64,000 nucleotides of DNA, taken from the NCBI RefSeq assembly GCF_028583425.1, contig NC_072795.1, positions 7,525,001 to 7,589,000 of the forward strand. The letters are read 5' to 3'. The DNA is from Eublepharis macularius (lineage: Eukaryota; Chordata; Lepidosauria; Squamata; Eublepharidae). The notes below the pieces were generated by a model. The model searched no databases, was not told the origin of the DNA, and saw nothing but the letters and a program-made list of their open reading frames with translations. Numbering within the stretch: the stretch's first letter is position 1; every line of letters begins with the position of its first letter. This document shows, piece after piece, positions 1 through 10,455 of the stretch. A program made the position numbers and the translations under genes.

Positions 1-36
1 CGCCGGGGGACTAAAGGGACCTGGCAACCCTACAAT
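1..36. mobile_element. End of a MITE of the TAGGGTTGCCAGG family (cut by window edge)
   Basis: The stretch ending GGGACCTGGCAACCCTA matches the 3' terminus of the complete copy at 34615-34973. Confidence 0.5.
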
Positions 37-606
37 ATTTCCAACTGGACAAAGGTCAACATTGTAGTTCCCACATTGATGCCCTCCCCCATGTGAGCTG
101 TGACAAAGTGCCCTTTAGCTCTTTCCCCCCCAAAGTGAACGGCAGCAAAGCTTTGACAGGGATCTGTCTCCGTATCAGGCACCTCCTGTATCTCCTGACC
201 CACATGGAGACACAATGTTGAGTTGCTGAGGAGGAGAACTGTGCCAGAGCAGCTGCTACTGTTCACTCCAGGGATGAAGGGGTTAAAGAGCCCTTTGCCT
301 CTAGCTTAATGCGGGAAAGATGTGAAGAAACGGGGTGGCCCAAAGGGAAGTCCATGGGGTTGGATTTAGTCCTGTCCCCAGCTTAACCACTGACTGGAGC
401 CAATTAAAAATTACTCAAAAGAGACCAGACTTGGAAATGCGACTCCCTAGTTAGAGGCACAGAAACCAGTTCTAACTATCTAGTAATGAAGGAAGGACAC
501 ATAGTGCATGTTCTATGTTTATTTGCGCTATTACACATAGGCCAGTGCTAAGCCCTGGTACTGGACACAGGATCTGGGGTTTAAGATTTGGGGATCTCCT
601 ATCTTG
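37..606. other. CHRNG intron, no feature recognised
   Basis: About 570 bp with no exon, repeat or simple array that I can name. Confidence 0.5.
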
Positions 607-812
607 TATCAATAGAAAAGAGCAAAGAGTCCAGTAGCTCCTATAAGACTACTAAAATTTGTGGTAAGGTGTGAGCTTTCGTGAGTCACAGCTCCCTTCT
701 TCAGATTCCAAGTTAGTCTTATAGGTACCAGTGTTAGCCTTATAGGGGCTACTGGACTCTTGCTCTTTTCTACTGCTACAGACAGACTAACACGGCTACT
801 CAGCTTGATCTA
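607..812. repeat. Fold-back repeat, hammerhead-like family, diverged copy
   Basis: It begins with GAGTCCAGTAGCTCCTATAAG, runs through a TTTCGTGAGTCACAGCTC segment and ends with the inverted GGCTACTGGACTCTTGCTC and ACAGACTAACACGGCTACT. Same ends as the copies at 39232, 41788 and 44050. Confidence 0.7.
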
Positions 813-1039
813 TCTCCTACGTTGTATAACGCTAAAGGAATGTGTGTTGGAGCTGGAAACTCTGGCAGTGATTGGTTGAGCTGCCGTGATGTCACAGAGG
901 GTCTAACGGGAATTCGCAATGGCAGACCAGTTCAGAGCCTAGAGTGGAGCAGTCCTATCAACAGGACATAGATATATGCTTTTGAGAATGTGCATCTGAT
1001 AAAGCATAACTCATTACTTTGTGATTCTCTGTTTACAAG

Positions 1040-1137
1040 GTCCCAGACATACAGTGCCCGTGAAATCAATCTGCAGCTGGCAGTGGAAGAAAACCAGACG
1101 ATTGAATGGATATTCACTGACAAAGAAGATTTCACAG
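1040..1137 (+). CDS. CHRNG: CHRNG exon (probably exon 6), end of ligand-binding domain
   Basis: A 98-bp exon between acceptor TTTACAAG and donor GTAAC. The first base completes a codon from the upstream exon, followed by 32 residues starting [13 protein letters not shown] and ending DKEDFT, then one base of the next codon. QTIEWIF matches the beta-strand before the M1 exon in gamma subunits. Length agrees with exon 6 of the vertebrate gene. Confidence 0.93.
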
Positions 1138-1166
1138 GTAACTGTGCCATGCGAAAGAGGGCAGAG

Positions 1167-1385
1167 TAGGGTTGCCAACTCCAGATTGGGAAATTCCTGG
1201 AGATTTGGGGAGTGGAGTTTGGGGAGGGTGTGGTTTGGGGAGAGGAAGGACCTCAACAGGGTATAATGCCACACAGTCCACCTTCTAGAACAGCCATTTT
1301 CTCCAGGTGAACTAATCTCTATGGCCAGGAGATCAGTTACAGTTCTGGGAGATCTCCAGCCACCACCTGGAGGCTGGCATCCCTA
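1167..1385. mobile_element. hAT-type MITE, TAGGGTTGCCAAC family
   Basis: Terminal inverted repeats TAGGGTTGCCAACTCC and GGAGGCTGGCATCCCTA. Flanking 8-mers GGGCAGAG and GGACAGAG differ at one base, an 8-bp target duplication expected of hAT elements. Internal text (GGGAAATTCCTGGAGATTTG) recurs at 1773, 8852, 23540, 25839, 28748 and 30428. Confidence 0.75.
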
Positions 1386-1772
1386 GGACAGAGTGATACT
1401 CCATACATCCGTTAAAGAACACAATTGCAGAATGAATGGCCAGCTGAGAGTTTCACCTAGTCCAGCAGTTTGTTCTCCACAATAGCCAACCTGATTAGGC
1501 TTCTGGAAAGCCCTCAAGTTGAGCATGAACAGGCCTATCGCATGGTGAGTTCTCACCCGCCGTTGTTGCGTTTGAACACGGAGACTTCCATTTAGCTTGA
1601 TAGATAGGACTCCCTCCCCCTTCCGTTTATTTGCCCAACTCTTTTTCTTTCGAAAGCTATCTAAGCTCGTTGTGGCCTATCATCCCATCTTGTGGCAATG
1701 AATCCCACAAGCTAATCATACCCGCATCGAAGTACTTGCTTGTGGTAGTTCCGATGCTCCTGGCAATGAACT
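1386..1772. other. CHRNG intron, no feature recognised
   Basis: Unique-looking sequence; includes a T/C-rich patch near 1610-1640. Confidence 0.5.
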
Positions 1773-1995
1773 TAGGGTTGCCAGCTCCAAATTGGGAAAT
1801 TCCTGGAGATCTGGGGGGTGAAACCTGGAGAAAGTGGGGTTTGGGGAGGGAAAGGACCTTGGCATGGCATAATTCCATAGAGTCCACCCTCCCAAAGTAG
1901 CCATTTTCTCCAGGTGAATTGATCTCTGTGGCCTGGAGACCAGTTGTAATTCCAGGATATCTCCAGCCACTACCTGGAGGCTGGCAACCCCCCTA
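1773..1995. mobile_element. hAT-type MITE, TAGGGTTGCCAAC family
   Basis: Starts TAGGGTTGCCAGCTCC and ends GGAGGCTGGCAACC. The right end abuts another repeat directly, so the target duplication cannot be read. Confidence 0.7.
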
Positions 1996-2480
1996 GTTGC
2001 CAGGGACCTGGAGTCCCTCGTTGGGAGATGCCCAGGTCCCCAGACTCTCCTGGCAGGGGATTGTGAGTCGGCACTTACCCCCCGGCTTCTTTCTTTGCCC
2101 ACACACTCCCGGATCGCGTGATGACGTCACTTCTGGGAGTGACATCACGCAGGGGTCAAAGGGTGCCCCCGGGTCAAAGGGTGGCCTTTCCTCGCCAGCC
2201 ACGGCCCGCTCTCACCACCACTGCTGCGGCCCACTCTCGTTGGGTGCAAAGGGGCGGCAGCAGCTAGAGCAGGCAGCAGCAGTGGCGCGAATGGCCCGTT
2301 CTCACCACCGCTTGCTCTTGCAGTGAGGTAGCGCCCACCCGGGAGTGGGCTGCACCGCACAGGGGGCGGGGGGAGGGACCCAGGGAGCGTGCCCTCTCCG
2401 CGGACTAAGTAAGTGGCCGTGAGGCAGAAAGGGTGGGATCTGGGGATCCCTCGCCCCGGTTGGGGGAATGGGAACCCTAA
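1996..2480. mobile_element. GC-rich MITE-like repeat (TAGGGTTGCCAGG family), approximate limits
   Basis: Begins near GTTGCCAGGGACCTGGAGTC and ends near GGGAACCCTA. Holds the family's CACTTCTGGGAGTGACATC segment. The middle is GC-rich and open in several frames, but no protein is recognised. Confidence 0.45.
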
Positions 2481-3081
2481 ATGAGCTTCATTAGGTGACC
2501 AAGATGTTTTGACAGAGAGATTCTCTGCATTTAGAGATTGACGCCGCTGTATGTAATCCTGAACCCACTAGGCAGATAAAAAGCATTTTTGGCACTGTTG
2601 AGTCTGGGCCTAGTGAGGCCTAGTGGCTCTGGGGAAGCCTGCACTAAAGTGACTGCAGGGCCTACATTTCCCAGGTTCCCTTTGGCCCCTGTGATTGCAC
2701 CAGAGTGGTGGCAGCCTACGGATAGCTTCCCTGGGCCTCAGCCAGCCAGCTGTGACAGGCACGACTGGGCACTGGATTAGGGGATCGAGACAATCTCTGG
2801 TGGATACTATGATTAATTTGGAAACCCTTCCACAATATTCTGTGCATGTTTGCTGATCGAATGGGGCTGGCCAAAGGCCATGGGTTGGATCCTACCAAAT
2901 TTCCCATTCAATGCCTTCTGATTCCACCCCACCTCGTTTATAACCACTAGCCCATATGGCTTTTATCCCATTATACCCTACAAAGCAAAGGAGGTCCCCT
3001 TCTGCCCCTTTCCCTAGTAGAAAAGGTGGTTGGGCACAAGCCCTGTTCAATCATTATGGTTTTGTTTGGTTTATTTATGTA
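2481..3081. other. CHRNG intron, no feature recognised
   Basis: No exon or named repeat found in these 600 bp. Confidence 0.5.
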
Positions 3082-3436
3082 CTAGTAACAAAGCCCGTTG
3101 TGGGGAAAAAATACAACGGGATCTAGAAAGGCAGGGCAGCCGAGACTGGCATTGCTGCCTCCCCTGCACCCCGATATGGGCAAAGGGAAGGCAGGGCGGC
3201 CTGGCCTGGCATTGCCCCCCCTCCCCGTACTCTGATTGGGGTTGGGGGAGGGCAGGGAGGCCGGGCCTGGCACTGCCGCTTCCCCAGCACTCCTATTGTA
3301 GCGGGGGGAGGGCATGGCAGCCGGGCCTGACATTGCCACCTTCCCAGCGCCCGTTGGGGCTGGATTGGGCCACTGCAGGGGAGGGAGTGGCATCAGGTGC
3401 CCTAGCGGGCGTCTGCACCCATCAGGCACCCATTTC
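3082..3436 (-). mobile_element. Helitron-like 3' end with 60-bp minisatellite
   Basis: Read on the minus strand, the element ends with an 8-bp hairpin (CCCGTTGT with ACAACGGG, plus coordinates 3094-3101 and 3113-3120), an 8-nt spacer and CTAG, followed by T. That is the Helitron 3' layout. Upstream (plus 3126-3360) are four imperfect units of about 60 bp, each with GGCAGGG, CTGGCATTGCC and CCCCAGCAC. The 5' end is not found. Confidence 0.55.
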
Positions 3437-3650
3437 ACCCCCTGAAACTGACAACCCTACTTCCCAACCTCAAGGTGGTGGCTGGAGATCTCCTGGAGTT
3501 ACAACTGAGCTCCAGCTGACCGAGATCACTTCCCCTGGAGGAGAGGGCAGCTCTGGAGGGTGAACTCTATGGCCACCCTCTCCAGGCTCCACCTTCCCAA
3601 TCCCCTGGAATTTCCCCACCTACAAGCTGGCAACCTACAAGCTTGCCTCC
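3437..3650 (-). mobile_element. MITE of the TAGGGTTGCCAAC family, reverse copy
   Basis: Reads ACAACCCTAC... then GGTGGTGGCTGGAGATCTCC and ends with CTACAAGCTGGCAACCTAC. Diverged, reverse of the copy at 1167. Confidence 0.55.
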
Positions 3651-4199
3651 TGCTACCTTCTGAACCCCATCCGGGCGGGGGGAGGGGGGTAGCACAGCCT
3701 CACAGACCCCGGCCAGGCTCTTCTTTGCCGCAGCTTGGTTGGCTGGCCCCCTGGCACAGGAAGAGCCCCCAGACAGCCCTGGCTGGCACCGGGAAGGTTA
3801 AAGGTGGAACAGCCCCTGCCCATCTGCCCACTCTGTCCTTCAGCGGGCCAGGCTCCACACGCGCTCCACAGTGCTCTGCTGGGGGGAGCTGGCACAGCGG
3901 GCATGCAGCACCCATCTGCCTTGAGTGGCCAGGAGTCAGTGGAGCGAGCCTGCCTCTCTGGCAGCTGAGACATGGTCACACGGCTTCTCCCCTGCTCACC
4001 TTTGGGGTCACCTTGGAGCACTTCTTGGCGCGCCTTCGAGCCCCTGAGCAGGCAGCTCCGTCCACGCTGGAGACAGTTGTGCTGCCTCATCCCAGAGCTG
4101 CTGAGGGGGCACCCAGCTCCAGCCGCAGCTGCTGAGGGGTGGTGGTGCCAGGCACTCTGGCAGGCTTGTGCACCCAGCACCCAGCAGCAGCCCCGTTCC
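3651..4199. other. GC-rich intron sequence, no gene recognised
   Basis: Long open frames occur on both strands because of high GC. No domain is recognisable and none matches a CHRNG exon. Confidence 0.5.
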
Positions 4200-5185
4200 G
4201 GCTCCTCAGTGAGGAAATTAATCATCTAAACCACGCACTTCAGGCAAATGGCTACTCCAGAAATGAAATCCGAAGAGCAGTCAAACCCAGGATGAATCAA
4301 ACAACCAAGGAAAAACAGTCTCCTACAGGAAAAGTGTTTTTGCCATATATCAAAGGAATTACTGATCAGATGGGAAAGCTTATGAAAAAGCATAACCTTC
4401 AAGCAGTATTCAGACCCACCCGAAAAATACAACAGATGCTACGATCAGCAAAAGACAGTAGAGACCCCCTCACCTCTGCAGGAGTATACCATATACCCTG
4501 CAGCTGTGGACAAGTTTACATTGGGACCACAAAGCATAGCATCCAGACAAGAATAAAAGAACATGAAAGACACTGCAGACTTGGACAACCGGAAAAATCA
4601 GCAGTGGCTGAACATAGCCTAACTCAAACAGGGCACAGTATCTTATTCCAGGACACCAAAATACTGGACAACACTTCCAACTACTTTGTCAGACTGCACA
4701 GGGAAGCCATTGAAATTCACAAGCATAAGCAAAACTTCAACAGGAAAGAAGAAACCTTAAGAATGAACAGAGCATGGTTTCCAGTTCTGAAAAACACCAG
4801 GCTAACAAAACACTCTATACTCGACAATAGCCCTGCAGAGAAGATTAGCACATCAAGCACCAATCCATATGCAAAAGAACCTCCTCAGGATACAGTGAAT
4901 CCTCCCGCCATTAGCATTCCACATCCTGGGAAACTCTTACAGGATGACTCAGCTCAACCCCATCCCTCCTGAGTAGATATAAATGACCTGCCAACATCTT
5001 TTCCACACTGTGACACTGAGAGATCTCTGTCTTTTGGTGCTACACCTCTGAAGATGCCAGCCACAGCTGCTGGCAAAACGTCAGGAACCACAATGCCAAG
5101 ACCACGGCAATACAGCCCGGAAAACCCACAACAACCATCGTTCTCCGGCCGTGAAAGCCTTCGACAATACAATATGATGGGTGTT
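4200..5185 (+). mobile_element. Penelope-like retroelement, 3' fragment with GIY-YIG endonuclease
   Basis: An open frame to a stop at 4970-4972 encodes the C-terminal part of a Penelope-like element. The element-like part starts near LSEEINHLNHALQANGY. The GIY-YIG nuclease begins at about 4481 with GVYHIPCSCGQVYIG, then arginine and EHERHC; the Cys and His pairs fit the zinc-binding form of the domain. The reverse transcriptase part is missing (5' truncation). Downstream, 5048-5082 resembles the hammerhead ribozyme often found in Penelope elements. The tail near 5145-5172 (GGCCGTGAAAGCCTTCGAC) is familiar from reptile copies. It lies in a CHRNG intron, sense strand. Confidence 0.85.
5048..5082 (+). 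ncRNA. Degenerate hammerhead ribozyme in Penelope tail
   Basis: The order CTGAAGA, a 7-bp stem (TGCCAGC with GCTGGCA, 7-nt loop), then AAAAC and GTC follows the hammerhead core: CUGANGA, stem II, GAAA, stem III, cleavage triplet. The G of GAAA is changed to A, so this copy is probably inactive. Hammerheads with a very short stem III are known in Penelope-like elements. Confidence 0.55.
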
Positions 5186-5619
5186 TGGAGCTTGCTGGCT
5201 GGTGTGACCGTGAAAGAGAAAATAACAAACTTACATGTAGCTTAGGGTTAGAAAAGAAATAAGAGTTTTTTATTATAGGAACTCCATACTCTGATAGGAG
5301 AGAGGAGAGGTAGATTCCTATCTACCTATCTAGTCTAAGAATGGACATGGATGGCAGGACAAGTCCTGCATCTATGGTGCAAGATGGAGAGAAGAGAGTT
5401 GTGTGACGAAAGAAAGGAAGGATGTCATGAGGAGGAAGCCTTGAGATAAGCAATCTACACATCAAAGGATAGTTCAGGACACTAAGAAGTAAAACCAGCA
5501 GAAAGGGACAGCATTAGTCCTCCTCTTCTAACACCGTTTACACGCAAAGCAGGTGCTGTAGCTCTGAGCTGTGCCCCCCTCCCTAATTGTGGTTCCACTC
5601 ATGCTGCGGACGGCGCTCA
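5186..5619. other. CHRNG intron, no feature recognised
   Basis: Unique sequence; no exon or repeat named. Confidence 0.45.
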
Positions 5620-5960
5620 GAATCTCTCTGCACAAGACATCTTACATGAGAATGGACAAGTGTAGAGAGACGCAATGTTAGCCAGGAAGCATAGTTTTAA
5701 AAATGTAGTTTAATTGCACCTCTCCTCAGAGCTGACAAAGATCGCTTCTCAGAGCATTTGTTAATTTCCTCTTTGCCTCCCCAAAGGGGAGGTGAAATTG
5801 ACAGAGTCTTAGGAGAGGCGGGAAGGAAATTAATCCTCTTAGGAGTGATCTTTGCTGGCTCTATAGAGAGGTGAAATTTTTAAACTATGCTTCCCGGCTA
5901 GCATTGCACATCCCTAAACTTGAGCGTTCTCGTGTAAGATGTCTTGGGGCGGAGAGACTC
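5620..5960. mobile_element. Long-TIR fold-back transposon (GAGTCTCTCTACAC family)
   Basis: Left arm GAATCTCTCTGCACAAGAC and right arm ending GTCTTGGGGCGGAGAGACTC, with inner arms CAATGTTAGCCAGGAAGC and GCTTCCCGGCTAGCATTGC. Related copies at 16360 and 26705. No clear target duplication, so the superfamily is open. Confidence 0.65.
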
Positions 5961-7839
5961 TCAGTCGAGGCTCCCCAGTGATGCAGCCTGTGATCGAAGT
6001 GTGGAACCTCAGTATCCCTTGCGGTGCCTCAGGGCACGTACTGATGTGCTGCTTTGATTGTGTACCACTGCATGATGACTGCAGCTCAAGGAACACACAC
6101 CTCCCTGCACCCTTACCAAGCATCTATGGCAGGCTGTTGAATTGTGCACCCCGTTTCAACAGCGCTTGAACAAAATTATTGTCAGGTGGATCGTGACCCT
6201 CATGGGCCAAAACTGGTGGTGTCCTACTCTCCAGGGCACCCCAGACCTGCCACCCTGGGAGGTTTCCCCCTTTTGCCTTGTGGGTTAGTTGGCCCGGTTT
6301 CCACGGATACCCTGACTGTTTTTACCATTCCAAGCAAAGAATCATTTGTATTCGTTTTCTCCCTTTTTCTGCCTGTCTCTCTCTGCCCCTTTCCGTCACT
6401 CCCACAGCAAACTCGTCCATTTAAGCGGAATGCTGCTGTCACAAACAGCTGCCGCTGCCATTCTCCATCATGTTTTAATAGCATATTGAAAGCGCAAAGT
6501 TCGTCATCGAGAGCGAGAGAGGGTTTTTTTTTTCATTACTGGGACAAGCCAGTTATTTTACACTGGTAAAAATCTATCCCTCTGCCAGACTGCAGGGAAA
6601 AACACAACCACGACACTGGCTTAATAACGTGTCATGCTTGGTTTCACGTTGTAGCCAGGGGGGAGAGAGAAAGAAAAATGTGGGTTTCTACAGAAGGAGG
6701 CATGCTGAAGACCTTAGGGACTCGGCACCTGGCAGGATCAGCTCAGCACGCCACCAAATCCCAGCGGCTGGCTGAAATCCCCTTGTAATGGAAGGCAGTT
6801 GCAGGCATCGAAGTCTAGATGGACTGGCTCTTGCCACATTGGGTAAATCCACAGGGATTTAGTGTGGGCTCTTTTCATCCTTAGACTTGAGCTGTGGGGC
6901 TATTTCCTCCCAGCTAATTCTCATAACCACCATCCCTTGGGAGATGGAACCGGTCCTTCCATCTATCCAGATGAAGTTTCGGCTTTTGTAGGATTTGGCT
7001 GCAATTTGCCTCGGGTTGGGGAGGTGCCTTTAGGGGGTAATCAAGTACCAGATTATTTGGTTTCAAATTGTGGGTCGTATACTCAAAAATCAGCCCGAGC
7101 TCTCTCAAAGGATGGTCACAGTGCAGGAGGTAGAAGAGGGTGAGCTGGGAGAGGTTGGTTGGCAAATTTGGGGTTGCCTCTGAACAATGTGAAATGACCA
7201 TGACATACAGCCTGTAGTTTAATAGAGTGGTATATTTCTAAATGCTAAAAATGAAAAAAATAAAATATAAACTCGTTCAGGGTAAACTCAAGTGAGATTC
7301 TTGCATTTTAAGTTGAAATGAGGAAAAGAAGCACGGAGTAACTTTGCAATTGGGGCCCACGTATTAGCGTGTATGTAGACTTCAGTTTGAGGACCAACGT
7401 TCCAGAAAGAAAAGCAAACAGCACTGTTAATCCCTTGGAAAGTATCCCAAACAGCAGGAACAAATGCCTTTATTAAGACCAAATGAAGGTCACAATGCAG
7501 TGAACTAGCTCGTGGATTTCGCACCATTCTCCACTCGTGCAAAAAAAGATTGAAACGGGGATGTCTGCGTGAAAAGAGAATAAAGATGCAGCTGAGAGAC
7601 AACTGGGCTGTGTCTGCTTCTCATGCAAATCGTTCCCTTATAAAGATGAGGACTAGAATAATTTTATTAAAATGAAAGTGTAGATTCTCAAGTGGCCACA
7701 TTCTGTACTGGAAACAAGCATTCCTGTTTCCATGGTGATTCTACTGGGATGGGTGTGAAACCGCTCTCTAGATTACAGGGATTCATTCCCCTAGAGAAAA
7801 TAGCTTCTGGAGGATGATGTGGTCTATGGCATTATACCC
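5961..7839. other. CHRNG intron, mostly single-copy
   Basis: About 1.9 kb without a recognised repeat. Several open frames occur on both strands but none has splice sites or homology that I can support. Confidence 0.45.
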
Positions 7840-7932
7840 CACAGAGGTCCCTCCTCTACCCAAAGCCCTGTCCTTCATGGGATCCACCTTCAAATCTCCA
7901 GGAATTTCCCGATCCAGAGTTGGCAACCATAG
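7840..7932. mobile_element. MITE fragment, TAGGGTTGCCAAC family
   Basis: Carries the GGAATTTCCCGATCCAGAG and TTGGCAACC end only. Confidence 0.5.
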
Positions 7933-7965
7933 TTACTGATCTAGAACTGGTCTAGAACTCAGCTG

Positions 7966-7997
7966 TGCTCTGTGTGTGTGTGTGTGTGTGTGTGTGT
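7966..7997. repeat. GT dinucleotide repeat
   Basis: Alternating GT run interrupted once, just upstream of the M1 exon acceptor. Confidence 0.9.
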
Positions 7998-8040
7998 AAA
8001 GATAATTCTCTCATGGCCACATGACCTTGTCTTCTTACAG

Positions 8041-8244
8041 AGAACGGGGAATGGGCAATAAAGCACCGGCCAGCCAAGAAGGTTGTGAATGCCGAGCGCT
8101 TCACGATGGACGACATCAGCTACCAGCAGATCATCTTCTTCCTCATCATCCAGAGGAAGCCGCTCTTCTATATCATCAACATCATCATTCCCTGCGTCCT
8201 CATTTCCTCTGTCGCCGTGCTGGTGTACTTCCTGCCCGCCAAAG
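8041..8244 (+). CDS. CHRNG: CHRNG exon (probably exon 7), pre-M1 and M1
   Basis: A 204-bp exon after the acceptor CTTCTTACAG, ending at donor GTCAGG. It encodes [14 protein letters not shown], a stretch that varies in the family, then [19 protein letters not shown], which is the invariant start of M1, and ends with YFLPAK. The Pro-Cys pair in M1 (IIPCV) is the Cys-loop receptor signature. A GT microsatellite sits 45 bp upstream of the acceptor. Confidence 0.97.
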
Positions 8245-8319
8245 GTCAGGGTCGCGGCATTGACACGGCACCTCAAAGGACGGTGTTTGCTGTTAGGGTT
8301 TGGCCCATCTCTGTTCAAA

Positions 8320-8555
8320 CTTCGAATCACAAAATCAGAAAGTTGGAAAGAACCTCCAGGATCATCTATTCCAACCCCCTGCACAATGCGGGGAATTGAC
8401 AACTACCTCCCCTCCCTACACCCCCAGGGACCTCTGCTCTATGCCCAGAAGATGGCAAAACACTGCCATGATCTCCAGCCAAACTAGCCTGGGGAAAATT
8501 GCAACCTGACCCCAAAGTGGCAATCGGCATTATCCTGGGCATGTAAGAAGGGGCC
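8320..8555 (-). mobile_element. CR1-like LINE fragment
   Basis: AGTTGGAAAGAACCTCCAGG followed by ATCATCTATTCCAACCCCCT is the reverse complement of the classic CR1 end (compare 58010-58217). Confidence 0.7.
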
Positions 8556-8644
8556 ACAAGAACTAAGCACTTGTATTGGCTAAACTGTTGTGACTTTGTG
8601 CATAGAACTATTGATAGAGTAATTAATGTTTAGTAACACCCATT

Positions 8645-8851
8645 CTAGGGTTTCCAGTCCGCTGCCTCCACCCCCTGCAACCTCTCACCTAGCCGGTGGG
8701 GGGGAGAAGGTGTGGGGAATGGACCCACGAGCTCCGCAGCATGTTCCGGAGCCCCCGCCCCCACCCCCACTGATAACCCTACTTCCGGCACAAACCCAGA
8801 AGTGATGCCGTTGTGTCAGTGTGATGCTCTATAACGCCTCGAGTGTAGCTC
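8645..8851. mobile_element. MITE fragment, GC-rich family
   Basis: TAGGGTTTCCAGTCC at the left, then GATAACCCTACTTCCGGC and an AGAAGTGATG segment. Limits are approximate. Confidence 0.4.
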
Positions 8852-9310
8852 TGAGTTGTGAGCTGGGAAATTTCTGGAGATTTGGGGATTAAGTTTACGG
8901 AGGGCAGAGTTTGGGAAGAAGAGGGAAGTCGGTGGGGATGAGAGGCCGTAGAGTGCACCCTCTGAAGCTTCCATTTCCTTCAGGGGAACTGAGAGCCAGT
9001 TTGGTGTGGTGTCTAAAAGCGGCAGGACTCTAATCTGGAGAGCCAGGTTTGATTCCCCACTCCTCCACTTGAAGCCAGCTGGGTGACCTTGGGTCAGTCA
9101 CAGCTTCTAGAAGCTCTCTCAGCGCCACCCACCTCACAGGGTGTTTTGTTGTGGGGATAATAATGACATACTTTGTAAACCGCTCTGAGTGGGCATTAAG
9201 TCATCCTGAAGGGTGGTATATAAATCGAATGTTGTTGTTGTTATCTCTGTAGTCTGGAGATCAGTTCAAACTCGGAGGTCTCCAGGTGCTACCTGACAAT
9301 TGGTAACCCT
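8852..9310. mobile_element. MITE of the TAGGGTTGCCAAC family split by a SINE
   Basis: The left part ends CAGGGGAACTGA and the right part resumes at ATCTCTGTAGTCTGGAGATC, ending AATTGGTAACCCTA. A tRNA-type SINE occupies 8993-9241. The same split point is used at 25839 and 30428. Confidence 0.7.
8993..9241 (+). mobile_element. tRNA-derived SINE
   Basis: Pol III-like boxes: GGTGTGGTGTCTAAAAGC (A-box region) and GGTTTGATTCC (B box). Body CCAGCTGGGTGACCTTGGG, tail GGTATATAAATCGAATGTTG followed by GTT repeats. Confidence 0.8.
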
Positions 9311-9475
9311 ACGAGAGCATCACCCCAGCGGGATGACATCACTTCTGGATTCAAGCGGGAAGTGATGTCACGGCATCGGAGGGACACTCATCCATGTGTC
9401 TCTACTCTCCCCAAACTCCTGCCTGGTGCCAGTGCTGGGCTGGCAACCCGAGCAGGAGACCACTTGAAAGCCGTT
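9311..9475. mobile_element. MITE fragment, GC-rich family
   Basis: GATGACATCACTTCTGG, GAAGTGATGTCACGG and a CTGGCAACCC end resemble the inner part and end of the copy at 34615. Approximate. Confidence 0.35.
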
Positions 9476-9789
9476 TTTAAAGTTGGTTCCTTCATCAAGT
9501 ATGATACGTTATATTTCTGCTGACATCAGTAAATAAAGGGGGAAGCGAATTCATGATCGGAACCCCGTGTTGATGGGGAAATTGGAGAGGTGAACGATTT
9601 CAAAAGCATAATATTTACTGATCAGTGGGTCTCCCATTGTAGTTCCTCCAGCAGCTCTAGCCAGAACAGCAATAATGATTTTATTTATTTATTTATTTTC
9701 ACTTCAAACATTTTTTAAGCTGCCTTTCTACCCAATTTAGGGTCCCCAAGACAATGAGAGAATGGCACGGTGCGTGACCAGCCTTGGTG

Positions 9790-10073
9790 TTATAGGGTTG
9801 GAATAGAGGTTGTTAATTCCCCACTGGGGGCGGGGGATCCCCCGCTCGTACCCTCCATCCCCTGCCACAGCTTACCTGGGTGGCAGGAAAAAGACAAGGG
9901 AATGTGCCTCTTGGGGCTCCTGTGTGCCGCAGTGAGCCACTTTCAGCCTGAAACGGGCTGGATTTGGCCCCAAAACGAGCCCGCACAATGATGTCATTTC
10001 CTAGACATCTCTAAGGTGAGTGCCAGGTCTCCCACCTCCTGCCCGGAGGGTAAGGGAACCTCACAACCCTAGC
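9790..10073. mobile_element. GC-rich MITE (TAGGGTTGCCAGG family)
   Basis: Left end TATAGGGTTGGAATAG region, inner CTTACCTGGGTGGCAGG and ATGATGTCATTTCCTAG, right end GGAGGGTAAGGGAACCTC and ACAACCCTAG. Same layout as 34615-34973. It ends 126 bp before the M2 exon. Confidence 0.55.
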
Positions 10074-10198
10074 TGGAATATTTGGACTAGCAGGCACAAT
10101 TGAAGAAAGTTTCCATTCTCTCTTACCACGTTTCTATCCCTTTGGGTTATGAGAATCCCCCGCTCCCTGTCAATCTCTTCCTTTTCTTATCTCTGCAG

Positions 10199-10313
10199 CT
10201 GGCGGACAGAAGTGCACTGTATCCATTAACGTCCTTCTAGCCCAGACTGTTTTCCTCTTCCTGATTGCAAAGAAAGTTCCAGAGACATCCCAGGGGGTGC
10301 CACTCATTGGAAA
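10199..10313 (+). CDS. CHRNG: CHRNG exon (probably exon 8), pore-lining M2
   Basis: A 115-bp exon after the acceptor TCTCTGCAG, ending at donor GTAAGC. It encodes [20 protein letters not shown] and [18 protein letters not shown]. The M2 helix lines the cation pore; Lys and Gln before it and the ring residues are normal for a gamma subunit. AKKVPETSQ separates gamma from epsilon as I recall the families. Confidence 0.97.
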
Positions 10314-10455
10314 GTAAGCATTTCCCTCCAGGGTTAGCCATCTAGCCTTATTAGATTGCCGGCCACGATGGACAATATCTTGGCCCCAGTCCTCGCCACT
10401 GCTCTTCATTCCAACAGGAGCAAAAATGCAGAGTGGAAAGTGGCATTATGTGATA

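Noticed and set aside
3560..4229. Overlapping frames of up to 191 codons on both strands
   Set aside because: GC-rich intron; no domain, no splice sites, and frames exist equally on both strands.
8950..9240. Functional tRNA gene
   Set aside because: A and B boxes are present, but no cloverleaf follows and the body and tail are those of a SINE repeated across the window.
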